A stretch of DNA of 64,000 nucleotides from contig CANJJE010000001.1 of the NCBI GenBank assembly GCA_947474755.1, positions 186,001 to 250,000 on the forward strand, given 5' to 3'. This DNA comes from Burkholderiales bacterium. GTDB lineage: Bacteria > Pseudomonadota > Gammaproteobacteria > Burkholderiales > Burkholderiaceae_C. Shown piece after piece: positions 38,647 to 47,454 of this stretch; the stretch's first letter is position 1, and each line of letters opens with the position of its first letter. The notes beneath the pieces were generated by a model. The model was not told the origin of the DNA and did no database searches. It saw nothing but the letters and a program-made list of their open reading frames with translations. The position numbers and the translations under genes are program-made.

Positions 38647-38781
38647 GGGAGCTCCCGGGACGGGCCTGAACACAGGCCGATGCGGGATCGTGCGCCGCCG
38701 GGATGAAGGCGAAATTAACTTGAGAGTCTTTTTGCAGGGCCGCTGTCAAACAACTGACGCATCAGACCTGGAGCCCGTTGC

Positions 38782-39486
38782 TCAACGCGCCTTGATCTTG
38801 TCGAGCAGCGCTCGCGCCTCGTCACGTCGGCCCGCATCGCCGATCTCGCGGCCGGGTCGGGCAGGGGCCTGCAGCACGCGTTCGAGGTAGGGCACGGCTT
38901 CCTGCGGGTGCCGGGTCTGGACCAGCAGCTCACCGTAGTAATAGTTGGGGTCGACGCCTTGCGGGTTGATCGCCAGGGCGCGTTGCAGCAGTTCGCGCGC
39001 CTTGCCTTCGTCGCCGAAACTCAGGGGCCAGCCGGGCAGTTTGCAGTGCAGCGCCGCGAGGCCGGTGTACGCACCGCCGCCGACGGCGCTGGCATCGATC
39101 TTCAGCGCGGCTTCGTAGAGCGCCTTGGCCCGCCTGGCCAGTTCGAGCGAGCCCAGATCGTCCTTGGCCTCGGCCCAGGAGCTGACGATCACGGCTTCCC
39201 AGATGAGCACAGGGCTGCTGTTGCGAAACTGATCGGTGGCGCTGTGTGCCTTGGCGGCCAGCGTTTCGAATCGGCTGATCCGCTGCGCAGCCGGAGTGCG
39301 GTACTTGATGATTTCCCATTCACGCTGCAACTCGAGTACCGCCTCGTCGGCGTCGGCGCGGGCGGCGCAGGGCCAGCTGCAGCCCAGCACCACCAGCGCT
39401 GCGGATCCCGACAGTGACAGCAAATCCCGCCTGCGCACGGCGCGGGCCGGCAGCGTTGGTATCGTCATGGGTTCGCCGATTTCCAT
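38782..39486 (-). CDS. exported TPR protein, paralog 2
   Basis: 234 residues. The Tat-like N terminus RRRDLLSLSGSAALVV ends ARA; a Cys lies within the hydrophobic region. The mature helical TPR protein parallels the gene at 34181-34891 along its whole length (EWEIIKY, VLIWEAVIV, PGWPLSFG, YYYGELL, RPGREIGDAGRRDE). GAGGA is upstream of the ATG. It starts 21 nt after thiD, so it may be read from the thiD promoter as well as opening the cluster. Confidence 0.85.
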   Translation of the reverse strand: MEIGEPMTIPTLPARAVRRRDLLSLSGSAALVVLGCSWPCAARADADEAVLELQREWEIIKYRTPAAQRISRFETLAAKAHSATDQFRNSSPVLIWEAVIVSSWAEAKDDLGSLELARRAKALYEAALKIDASAVGGGAYTGLAALHCKLPGWPLSFGDEGKARELLQRALAINPQGVDPNYYYGELLVQTRHPQEAVPYLERVLQAPARPGREIGDAGRRDEARALLDKIKAR

Positions 39487-39507
39487 CTGCCTGTTTCCTC
39501 GATGCCC

Positions 39508-40395
39508 TTACCGACGCTCGCTTTTGCCAATCGGCAACAAACGCATTGCCAGCGGCGCGTGAGCGTGGTTCAGCGGCCCGTGCCCGGCGCCGGTGTGCAC
39601 TGCGGCGCCACTGGCGATGGCAGCCAGCACATAGTCACGCGATTGCGCCACCGCCTGCGGCAGATCGAGCCCCAGCGCGAGATGTGCCGCGATGGCCGAC
39701 GAGAGCGTGCAGCCGGTGCCGTGGACGTTGCGGCTGACGATCCGCGGCGATGCCCAGCGATGCATGAGGCCACTGCGCAAGGCCAGCACATCGACCACTT
39801 CGTGCCCAGCCAGGTGCCCGCCCTTGAGCAGTGCCGCCGGTGCGCCGAGGGCGAGCAGATCGCGTGCCGCGGCGTCGAACTCGGCCGCCTGGCTGATCCT
39901 GCGGCCCAGCAGCCACTCGGCCTCGTCCAGATTGGGTGTGACAAGCGTCGCGCGGTGAAACAACTCCGTCACCAGTACCTGCACCGTCTCCTGCGCCATC
40001 AGCCGGTCGCCGCTGGTGGCCACCATCACCGGGTCGAGCACGACGTGGGCGATGCGGTATTCGTCCAGCGCCTGCGCCACCACGCCGACGACCTCCGGCG
40101 AGTGCAGCATCCCGATCTTGATGGCATCGGCGCCGATGTCATCGAGTACCGCGCGGATCTGCGCACGCAGCACCTCGGGGGGCACACCGTGGATCGCGCT
40201 GACACCCACCGTGTTCTGCGCGGTGATCGCGGTGATCGCGGTCATGCCGTAGCAGCCGAGCGCGCTGAAGGTTTTCAGATCGGCCTGGATGCCGGCGCCG
40301 CCGCCACTGTCGGAGCCGGCGATCGAGAGCACGCGGGCATAGCGAAAGCGGTGGGGCAGGGCGTCGGTGTCGGGCGCGTTGTCGTCAGGAGTCAT
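39508..40395 (-). CDS. thiD: hydroxymethylpyrimidine/phosphomethylpyrimidine kinase
   Basis: 295 residues. ThiD phosphorylates HMP and HMP-P in thiamine synthesis. Ribokinase-like fold landmarks are LSIAGSDSGGGAGIQADLKTF (broken: SIAGSDSGGGAG, IQADLKTF), KIGMLHS, DPVMVATSGD, TPNLDEAEWL, LLKGGHL and HGTGCTLSSAIA with the catalytic Asp/Cys loop region. It is divergent from thiO with only 29 bp between start codons. CATAAT lies 7 nt before the ATG and there is no ribosome site, suggesting a leaderless transcript. Confidence 0.93.
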   Translation of the reverse strand: MTPDDNAPDTDALPHRFRYARVLSIAGSDSGGGAGIQADLKTFSALGCYGMTAITAITAQNTVGVSAIHGVPPEVLRAQIRAVLDDIGADAIKIGMLHSPEVVGVVAQALDEYRIAHVVLDPVMVATSGDRLMAQETVQVLVTELFHRATLVTPNLDEAEWLLGRRISQAAEFDAAARDLLALGAPAALLKGGHLAGHEVVDVLALRSGLMHRWASPRIVSRNVHGTGCTLSSAIAAHLALGLDLPQAVAQSRDYVLAAIASGAAVHTGAGHGPLNHAHAPLAMRLLPIGKSERR

Positions 40396-40424
40396 GCCGA
40401 AAATTATGCGGCGGGGGCGGCGCG

Positions 40425-41516
40425 ATGAGTCGCAGCGCGCGCCACGCGGTCGTGCTCGGTGCGGGCCTGATGGGGCGATTGCTGGCCTGCGAGCTGGCGC
40501 GCACCGGTCACACGGTCGATCTGTACGACGCGAGCGAGGCGAACTCACCCGCGTCTGCAGCGCACGTGGCGGCGGCGATGCTGGCGCCGCTGGCCGAATC
40601 CGCGGTGACCGAACTCGGTGTCGTGCGCATGGGCTGCCACGGGCTCTCACGCTGGCCCGAGCTGATCGCCGCGCTCGGCGCACCGGTCTTCTTCCAGCAG
40701 CAGGGCACGCTGGTGCTCTGGCACCGTCAGGACGCTGCCGAGGCGTCGCGCTTCCAGCAGCAGCTGGCCGGCACTGCACGCGCGATGCCGCAGCTGCCGG
40801 CGGTCGAATCGCTCGATGCCCGTGCTGTCGCTCGACTGGAACCCGCCATCGGCGAGCGCTTTGCGCAAGGCTTGTATCTGCCCGGTGAAGGTCAGCTCGA
40901 CAACCGCGAATTGCTGGCGGCGCTGCTGCAATGCTTGCAAAACCTCCATGTGGCGCTGCACTGGAACAGCCCGCGCTCGCCCGCCGACTTCGATGACCAC
41001 GACGGCTGGCTGTTCGACTGCCGCGGTCTGGGCGCGCGCGGCGACTGGTCGGCGCTGCGTGGTGTGCGAGGCGAGGTGATCCGCGTGCACGCGCCCGATC
41101 TGGCATTGACGCGGCCGACACGACTGCTGCACCCGCGCTACCCGCTGTACATCGCGCCGAAGCCGGGCGGCGTGTTCGTCATTGGTGCGACCGAGATCGA
41201 GTCCGACGACGGGTCGCCGGCCAGCGTGCGATCTGCGCTCGAATTGCTGAGTGCGGCCTACACGGTGCACCCCGGCTTCGCCGAAGCGCGGGTGATGGAG
41301 ATGTCCGCGCAGTGCCGGCCGACGCTGCGCGACAACCTGCCCGCGCTGCGCTGGCTGGGTCCGCGTCGCCTGCAGATCAATGGCCTGTACCGCCACGGCT
41401 ATCTGATCGCCCCGGCGATGCTCGATGCGGTGATGCAATGCGTGGACATCGGCCACAGCGCGCTGGCCGATCAGTTTGCGCTGCGCGTGGAATCGGTGAC
41501 GGGTGCGATCCGGTGA
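40425..41516 (+). CDS. thiO: glycine oxidase ThiO
   Basis: 363 residues, FAD-dependent amine oxidase that makes the iminoglycine used for the thiazole ring. The dinucleotide site is AVVLGAGLMGRLLA with YDASE after it; AAAMLAPLAES and the C-terminal GLYRHGYLIAPAM are family landmarks. First gene of thiO-thiS-thiG-thiE-HAD; its TGA overlaps the GTG of thiS. Confidence 0.93.
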   Translation: MSRSARHAVVLGAGLMGRLLACELARTGHTVDLYDASEANSPASAAHVAAAMLAPLAESAVTELGVVRMGCHGLSRWPELIAALGAPVFFQQQGTLVLWHRQDAAEASRFQQQLAGTARAMPQLPAVESLDARAVARLEPAIGERFAQGLYLPGEGQLDNRELLAALLQCLQNLHVALHWNSPRSPADFDDHDGWLFDCRGLGARGDWSALRGVRGEVIRVHAPDLALTRPTRLLHPRYPLYIAPKPGGVFVIGATEIESDDGSPASVRSALELLSAAYTVHPGFAEARVMEMSAQCRPTLRDNLPALRWLGPRRLQINGLYRHGYLIAPAMLDAVMQCVDIGHSALADQFALRVESVTGAIR

Positions 41517-41710
41517 AGGTGCATATCAACAGCCAGGCGCATGAGCTGCCGACCGGTGCCACACTGGCGGATGCCATCGCCGTGCTGCAACCTCCAGCGC
41601 CGTTCGCTGCGGCCGTCAACATGAATTTCGTGCCGAACACCCGCTATCGAGACACGCCCTTGCGCGACGGCGACCGCATCGATGTGATCGCGCCGGTCAC
41701 CGGCGGCTGA
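41513..41710 (+). CDS. thiS: sulfur-carrier protein ThiS
   Basis: 65 residues ending in the required Gly-Gly, to which sulfur is attached as a thiocarboxylate. The ubiquitin-like fold is seen as [30 protein letters not shown] and [12 protein letters not shown]. The GTG start overlaps the thiO stop as GTGA. Sequence length is normal for the family. Confidence 0.93.
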   Translation: MKVHINSQAHELPTGATLADAIAVLQPPAPFAAAVNMNFVPNTRYRDTPLRDGDRIDVIAPVTGG

Positions 41711-41726
41711 GACAAGGCCCTTCCTG

Positions 41727-42557
41727 ATGAACACGATGTCCGATATTCCGATGCCCGCAGCCAGTGCGGCAGCCGATCCGCTGGTGCTGTACGGCCAGAC
41801 CTTCGCCAGCCGTCTGATGCTTGGTACCTCGCGCTACCCGTCGCCGCAGGTGCTCGAAGATGCGGTGCGTCACGCGCGCCCGGCGATGTTGACGGCGTCG
41901 CTGCGTCGTCAGGGCGCGTCGAATGCCGATGCCGGCAACGCCTTCTGGCAGCTGCTGAAAACACTGGGCGTGCCGGTGTTGCCGAATACCGCAGGCTGCC
42001 ATGCCGTGCAGGAAGTCATCACGACCGCGCAGATGGCCCGCGAGGTTTTCGGCACACCCTGGCTCAAGCTCGAACTCATCGGCGATGACTACACGCTGCA
42101 GCCTGACACGCTCAAGCTGGTCGAAGCCGCCGAGTGGCTGATCAAGGACGGCTTCCAGGTGCTGCCTTACTGCACCGAAGACCTGGTGTTGTGCCAGCGT
42201 CTGGTCGATGTCGGCTGCCAGGCCGTCATGCCCTGGGCGGCGCCGATCGGCACCGGCCGCGGCCCGGTCAACCCGTATGCGATGCAGGTGCTGCGTGAGC
42301 GGCTCGGCGTGCCGATGATCGTCGATGCCGGCCTGGGTCGGCCCTCGCATGCCTGCCAGGTGATGGAGTGGGGCTACGACGGCGTGCTGCTGAACACCGC
42401 GGTGGCGCTTGCACGGGATCCGGTGGCGATGGCGGGCGCCTTCGCCGATGCGGTGCAGGCCGGCCGCAATGCGTTTCACGCGGGGGCCATGCGTGAGCAG
42501 GAGGCCGCGCAGCCCAGCACGCCGGTGCTGGGCACACCTTTCTGGCACCACGAATGA
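41727..42557 (+). CDS. thiG: thiazole synthase ThiG
   Basis: 276 residues. TIM-barrel enzyme that joins ThiS-COSH, iminoglycine and deoxyxylulose phosphate into the thiazole. Landmarks are [30 protein letters not shown] (with the Schiff-base Lys), [16 protein letters not shown] and [11 protein letters not shown]. Its stop overlaps the thiE start as ATGA. Confidence 0.95.
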   Translation: MNTMSDIPMPAASAAADPLVLYGQTFASRLMLGTSRYPSPQVLEDAVRHARPAMLTASLRRQGASNADAGNAFWQLLKTLGVPVLPNTAGCHAVQEVITTAQMAREVFGTPWLKLELIGDDYTLQPDTLKLVEAAEWLIKDGFQVLPYCTEDLVLCQRLVDVGCQAVMPWAAPIGTGRGPVNPYAMQVLRERLGVPMIVDAGLGRPSHACQVMEWGYDGVLLNTAVALARDPVAMAGAFADAVQAGRNAFHAGAMREQEAAQPSTPVLGTPFWHHE

Positions 42558-43492
42558 GCGCCGACGTGCAGGCGATGGCGCAGGCCATCGTCGAGGCGCA
42601 CCGCGCCAGCGTCGGGTTGCCGGTGTCTGACCGCTCGCCCACGCAGTATCGCCATGCCGAGCACGCCTACCGTGCGGCCAAGCAGGCGGCGCGCGCGCTT
42701 GGCTTCATCGAGGCCGATGCCGAGTGCGTGGCGTTGGCGTGGCGCGCCCGCGCCCAGCGCTGCGGCGAATTCGATGCGGGCACCTGGCCCGACGATCCGA
42801 TCGACTTCGGCCTCGCGCCACACCCGCGCACCGACGCCTTCGCCGCTTGCCCGAAGTCGCTCGGTCTGTATGCGGTGCTGCCCGATGCCGCCTGGGTCGG
42901 CCGCATGGCGCAAGCGGGCGTGCCGACCCTGCAGCTGCGCTTCAAGTCCGACGATGTGGCCGCTGTCCAGCGCGAGGTCGATATCGCAGTCGAAGCCGTG
43001 CGCGGCACCGGTGCCCGGCTGTTCATCAACGACCACTGGCGCGCGGCCATCCGCGCGGGCGCCTATGGCGTGCATCTTGGCCAGGAAGACATCGACGATG
43101 CCGACCTCGGCGCCATCCGCAGCGAAGGCCTGCGGCTGGGCCTGAGCACCCACGGCTATGCCGAGATGCTGCGCGTCGATCGCCTGAATCCCAGCTACAT
43201 CGCGATGGGTGCGGTGTACCCGACCAACCTCAAGGTGATGCCGACGGCGCCGCAGGGGCCGGGTCGGCTGGCCGCCTATGCGCGCCTGATGCGCGGACAC
43301 ACGCTGGTCGCCATCGGTGGCATCGACGAGGCGCGGCTGCCCGAGGTGCTCGCCAGCGGTGTGGGTTCGGTGGCTGTGGTGCGGGCGCTGGTGGCGGCTG
43401 CGCAGCCGGAAGCAGTCGCGGCAAAATGGCAGGCTTTGACCGAGGCGGCCCATGCAGCACGGTCCCGCCAAGCTTCCCAGGAATCCGCATGA
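42554..43492 (+). CDS. thiE: thiamine phosphate synthase with N-terminal extension
   Basis: 312 residues; the catalytic ThiE domain is in the C-terminal two thirds (about 105-300), with [32 protein letters not shown] (in pieces: [14 protein letters not shown]), GAVYPTNLK and [16 protein letters not shown] 100-residue N-terminal extension (rich in Ala/Arg) of unknown role makes it longer than the usual 210 residues; long ThiEs of this type occur in Burkholderiales. It couples HMP-PP to the thiazole phosphate. Overlaps thiG and the HAD gene by 4 nt each. Confidence 0.9.
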   Translation: MSADVQAMAQAIVEAHRASVGLPVSDRSPTQYRHAEHAYRAAKQAARALGFIEADAECVALAWRARAQRCGEFDAGTWPDDPIDFGLAPHPRTDAFAACPKSLGLYAVLPDAAWVGRMAQAGVPTLQLRFKSDDVAAVQREVDIAVEAVRGTGARLFINDHWRAAIRAGAYGVHLGQEDIDDADLGAIRSEGLRLGLSTHGYAEMLRVDRLNPSYIAMGAVYPTNLKVMPTAPQGPGRLAAYARLMRGHTLVAIGGIDEARLPEVLASGVGSVAVVRALVAAAQPEAVAAKWQALTEAAHAARSRQASQESA

Positions 43493-44214
43493 ACACTGAC
43501 ACCCTGGCTGACACCGCAGCCGAACCCCTGAAAGTCCTTGCCTTCGACGTCTTCGGCACCGTGGTCGATTGGCACAGCGGCATCGTCCGCGCTGTCGATG
43601 CGCTGGGCCTCGCCGTCGACGGCAATACCTTCGCGCGCGAATGGCGCGCCAGCAGCAAGTCGGCGCTGGCCCTCGTCAACGCGGGCGTCCAAGGCTGGAC
43701 GCGCTTCGACGAGCTGCAGCTGCAAGTGCTCGACGAACTGCTGGCCCGCCGCGGCATCACCCACCTGAGCGATGAACAAAAGCGCGAGCTGAACAGCACC
43801 TGGGAGCAGCTGGCGCCCTGGCCCGACGCGGTCGAAGGCCTGACGCGGCTGAGGGAGGCCTACACGATCTGCTCGCTGTCCAACGGCAACCTCGGTCTGC
43901 TGTTCAAGATGGCGCAGCGCGCCGGGCTGCCCTGGGACACGATCCTGTCGGCGGAAACCTTTCGCGCCTACAAGCCCGACCCAAAGCTGTACCGGGGCGT
44001 CGCTCACGTCTGCGATGTGCAACCGCACCAGGTGATGATGGTCGCCGCGCACCAGGACGACCTCGATGCCGCCCGTGGCTGCGGCTTGCAGACGGCCTAT
44101 ATCGAACGCCCGCAGGAGTTCGGGCCGAACTGCCCCGACCTTGATCGGCCTGACCCGGCGAACACCCGCTTCGCCACCAGCCTGATCGATCTGGCGACGC
44201 AGCTCGGCTGCTGA
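43489..44214 (+). CDS. HAD-superfamily hydrolase, haloacid dehalogenase type II-like
   Basis: 241 residues. HAD motifs: nucleophile Asp in LAFDVFGTVVDW, motif II SLSNGN, Lys in RAYKPDPKLY and motif IV AAHQDDLDAARGCG. The architecture and length match type II 2-haloacid dehalogenases. It starts inside the thiE stop (ATGA), so it belongs to the thiamine operon; a phosphatase role on a thiamine intermediate is possible. This placement is a point of interest, not proof. Confidence 0.85.
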   Translation: MNTDTLADTAAEPLKVLAFDVFGTVVDWHSGIVRAVDALGLAVDGNTFAREWRASSKSALALVNAGVQGWTRFDELQLQVLDELLARRGITHLSDEQKRELNSTWEQLAPWPDAVEGLTRLREAYTICSLSNGNLGLLFKMAQRAGLPWDTILSAETFRAYKPDPKLYRGVAHVCDVQPHQVMMVAAHQDDLDAARGCGLQTAYIERPQEFGPNCPDLDRPDPANTRFATSLIDLATQLGC

Positions 44215-44332
44215 GTCGCAAGCCCGCAACGCCGTCGGTGCGGTTTGAAATGAGGCCGATGCGAACGATTGCGCACAGGTTCGGCAAACACTGCATCCGG
44301 ATGCGCTGCGGCCCGTTATACTCGTCGGCTGT

Positions 44333-44408
44333 TCCTCGATAGCTCAGTCGGTAGAGCGCCGGACTGTTAATCCGTAGGTCCCTGGTTCGAGCCCAGGTCG
44401 AGGAGCCA
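44333..44408 (+). tRNA. tRNA-Asn (anticodon GTT)
   Basis: 76-nt cloverleaf. Acceptor stem TCCTCGA pairs with TCGAGGA, the D-arm is GCTC...GAGC, anticodon GTT is at 44366-44368 in a loop closed by CGGA/TCCG, the T-arm is CCTGG-TTCGAGC-CCAGG, and CCA is encoded. Confidence 0.97.
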
Positions 44409-44427
44409 CTTGAACGCTGGATGAAAC

Positions 44428-44463
44428 AAGGACTTAGACGCGAAGGCGGCTAGGTCCTTTTTC
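44428..44463 (+). terminator. candidate terminator after tRNA-Asn
   Basis: AAGGAC (44428-44433) pairs with GTCCTT (44454-44459), with partial pairing inside, followed by a T-rich run. It lies 19 nt after the tRNA end. Confidence 0.65.
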
Positions 44464-44646
44464 TTTGTGCCGGCGCTTTGGCGGGTCGTGTGGTCGCCAG
44501 GCAGTAGCCGGAGCCGACCAGCACTGGAACGTCGCTGCCTGAACCGGTGAGCTTTGTCCTGCTCCGCCAGGGTCACCATACTGCGGGTGTTGTCGCGGGG
44601 CGCCGCCCCGGGGCATGGAAGACTTCCACACCAACGGGCGGGCAGG

Positions 44647-47346
44647 ATGACCCACGAGTTCTCGAACCCACGCCAGGCCTGGCATGCCTTGCAGGCAGAC
44701 GCCACCCTGGCACACCTGGGCTGCGATCGCGCCACGGGGTTGTCGGCAGCTGTCGTCGCGCAGCGCATGGCCGAGCACGGCCCGAACGCATTGCCTGAAG
44801 CCGCCCGGCGTTCGGTCTTCCTGCTCCTGCTGAGCCAGTTCAAGAGCCCGCTGATCTACATCCTGTTTGTCGCTGCGGCACTGGCCAGCGCCATGGGCTC
44901 TTGGGGTGACGCTGCCGTCATTCTTGGAGTGGTGGTGGCGAACGCCCTCATCGGCACTTACCAGGAAGGGCGCGCCGAAAAGTCGATGGCTGCGCTGCGC
45001 CGGCTTTCCACGCTGCAGGTGCGGGTTCTGCGCGAAGGCGCGGATCAAACCATCGCAGCGCGCGACCTGGTGCCCGGCGACATCCTGCTGCTGAGTGCAG
45101 GCGATGCGGTGGGCGCAGACGCCCGGCTGGTGGAGGCGGCTTCGCTGGCTGCGGCCGAGGCGGCACTGACCGGTGAATCCGTGCCCGTTGCCAAGCATGT
45201 GGCGCCGTTGCCCGAGGCCACCGGCCTGGCCGACCGTCGCAGCATGGTGTTCTCCGGCACCTACATCACCGCGGGCCGCGCACGGGCGGTGGTCACGGCG
45301 ACGGGGACCCACACCGAGGTGGCTGGCATCGCGCGCCTGACCGAAGAGACGCAGGAGCCGAAGACGCCCCTGGAGTTGCGCATCGCCCAGTTCGGCCGCT
45401 ATCTCGTGGTCGCTGCTTCGGTGCTCTTCGTGCTCGTCATGGCACTCGGCCTGCTGCGCGGGCTGCCCTTCGCCGATGTGCTGATGGTGGCGATCAGCCA
45501 GATGGTGTCGATGGTGCCCGAGGGCCTGCCGGTGGCGATGACCATCGCGCTGGCGGTGGGCATGCAGCGCATGGCCGGGCGTGGCGCGATCATCCGTCGC
45601 CTCTCTGCGGTGGAGACCCTCGGGTCGACCACGGTCATCTGCACTGACAAGACCGGCACGCTGACGCGCAACGAAATGACCGTCGGTGCCTTGTGGCTGC
45701 CCGATGGGCGTGAGGTCGCTGTCAGCGGAGTGGGGTACGTGCCGGTGGGTGTGATGACCGAGGCCGGAGTCGCCATCGATCCTGGGGACACGGCCGTCCA
45801 TGCATTGCTGCAAGCCGCCGTGCTCTGCAACGACGCCGAACTCGTGCCTCCCCACGAGGACGTGGCCCTGTGGACGATGCTGGGCGATCCGACCGAGGCC
45901 GCGCTGCTCGTCGCCGCAGGCAAGGCCGGCATCGATGTGCGCGCCCTGCGCCAGCAATGCACTCGCGAAGCGGAATTGCCCTTCGACTCTGACTCCAAGA
46001 TGATGGCGACGCGTCACGGCGGCTTGCCGACGCCACGCCGAGTGTTCATCAAGGGTGCGCCGGAAGCTGTGCTGCGCTTGTGTACGGCCGATGGGCAGGC
46101 AGCGCTCCAGGTGGCCCGGGAGGCTGCCGAAGGCATGGCAGCCCGGGCGCTTCGGGTGCTGGCCGTCGCAGTGGTGGCGGACGACGCGCTCGACGAGCAA
46201 GCGGGCTTCGCGGCGCTGGCGGGCCGCGCCACGCTGCTCGGGCTGATCGGTCAGATCGACCCGCCACGCGAAGAAGTCAAAGTGGCGGTGGCCCGATGCC
46301 GGGCAGCCGGTATCCGGCCCATCATGGTCACCGGCGACCACAAGCTCACGGGTCTCGCCATTGCCCGCGAACTGGGCATCGCGCGCGAGGGCGACCAAGG
46401 GGTCGATGGCGCCGAGCTGGAGCGGATGACCGAGGCCGATCTGCTGGAAGGTCTGGATCGCATCGCCGTGTTCGCGCGCGTGCATCCGGCGCAGAAGCTG
46501 CGCATCGTGCAAGCACTCCAGTCGCGCGGTGACGTGGTCGCCATGACCGGTGACGGAGTCAACGATGCCCCGGCACTGGCCCGCGCCGACGTGGGTGTGG
46601 CGATGGGCATCACCGGCACCGAGGTGGCCAAGAGCGCGGCCAAGATCGTGATCACCGACGACAACTTTGCGACCATCGTCGGTGCGGTCGAGCAGGGCCG
46701 GGTGGTGTACGGCAACCTGAAGAAGGTGATCCTGTTCCTGTTCGTCACCTCGGTTGACGAGGTGCTGGTGCTTCTGCTGGCCCTGGTGGGTGGTTTTCAG
46801 TTGCCGCTGGCCGCCGTGCAGATCCTCTGGATCAACATCGTCACCGAGAGCACGCTGACGGTGAACCTGGTGATGGACCCGCCCGATGGCGACGAGATGA
46901 CTCGCGCGCCAGTGCCGCGCAACGACCGGCTGCTCGACCGCACGATGCTGTGGCGCATCGCCTTGCTGACGCCTGTGGCCGTGGCGGCGACCTTCGGCTG
47001 GTTTGTCTGGAGGCAGGGAACTGGCGTGCCCTACGAGATCGTGCGTACCGAAACGTTCACCGTGCTGGCGGTGTGCCAGTGGTTCAACGTGCTGAACTGC
47101 CAGTCGGCAACGCGTTCGGCGCTGGGCTTCGGCATGTTCAGGAACCGATGGCTGGTGGGTGGTCTGGCCCTGAGCGTCGTGCTGCAGGCGTTGGTGCTGT
47201 ACTGGCCGCCTTTGAACCAGCTCTTCCACACGGTGCCGATTCCGCTCGCTGATCTGCTGCCCATCCTGGCCGTGGCGAGTGGCGTGCTGTGGATGGAGGA
47301 GCTTCGCAAGTTCTTCGTTCGCTGGCGCCACAGTCGTTCGGCTTGA
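44647..47346 (+). CDS. P2-type cation-transporting ATPase
   Basis: 899 residues. P-type ATPase with an N-terminal cation-ATPase domain, about ten membrane helices, TGESVPVAK (actuator), the M4 motif VPEGLPVAMTIAL, phosphorylation site DKTGTLTRN, KGAPE, and TGDGVNDAPALA. The type is SERCA/PMR1-like (P2A) or related to Na+/K+-type, so Ca2+ or Mn2+ are likely substrates. The ATG has AGG directly before it, a poor ribosome site. It is monocistronic and converges on modC. Confidence 0.9.
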   Translation: MTHEFSNPRQAWHALQADATLAHLGCDRATGLSAAVVAQRMAEHGPNALPEAARRSVFLLLLSQFKSPLIYILFVAAALASAMGSWGDAAVILGVVVANALIGTYQEGRAEKSMAALRRLSTLQVRVLREGADQTIAARDLVPGDILLLSAGDAVGADARLVEAASLAAAEAALTGESVPVAKHVAPLPEATGLADRRSMVFSGTYITAGRARAVVTATGTHTEVAGIARLTEETQEPKTPLELRIAQFGRYLVVAASVLFVLVMALGLLRGLPFADVLMVAISQMVSMVPEGLPVAMTIALAVGMQRMAGRGAIIRRLSAVETLGSTTVICTDKTGTLTRNEMTVGALWLPDGREVAVSGVGYVPVGVMTEAGVAIDPGDTAVHALLQAAVLCNDAELVPPHEDVALWTMLGDPTEAALLVAAGKAGIDVRALRQQCTREAELPFDSDSKMMATRHGGLPTPRRVFIKGAPEAVLRLCTADGQAALQVAREAAEGMAARALRVLAVAVVADDALDEQAGFAALAGRATLLGLIGQIDPPREEVKVAVARCRAAGIRPIMVTGDHKLTGLAIARELGIAREGDQGVDGAELERMTEADLLEGLDRIAVFARVHPAQKLRIVQALQSRGDVVAMTGDGVNDAPALARADVGVAMGITGTEVAKSAAKIVITDDNFATIVGAVEQGRVVYGNLKKVILFLFVTSVDEVLVLLLALVGGFQLPLAAVQILWINIVTESTLTVNLVMDPPDGDEMTRAPVPRNDRLLDRTMLWRIALLTPVAVAATFGWFVWRQGTGVPYEIVRTETFTVLAVCQWFNVLNCQSATRSALGFGMFRNRWLVGGLALSVVLQALVLYWPPLNQLFHTVPIPLADLLPILAVASGVLWMEELRKFFVRWRHSRSA

Positions 47347-47454
47347 CGACTGGCTCGCCATGCCTTGGCCGGCAGCACGTGCGCGCTCGCACGGCCCGGG
47401 TTGCGGTGAATCCTGCACCTGCGCACCACGGGCCACCGGCGGCGCGCGCGTTCT

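Noticed and set aside
40396-40424. TPP riboswitch for the thiamine genes
   Set aside because: Only 29 bp separate thiD and thiO, too short for the element, and no conserved THI-box sequence is visible.
44333-44463. tRNA-Asn as attachment site of an integrated element
   Set aside because: No integrase, no duplicated tRNA 3' end and only core-type genes follow.
44434-47436. 1000-codon minus-strand frame opposite the P-type ATPase
   Set aside because: Gln/His/Arg-rich antisense shadow; the plus strand has every P-type ATPase motif.
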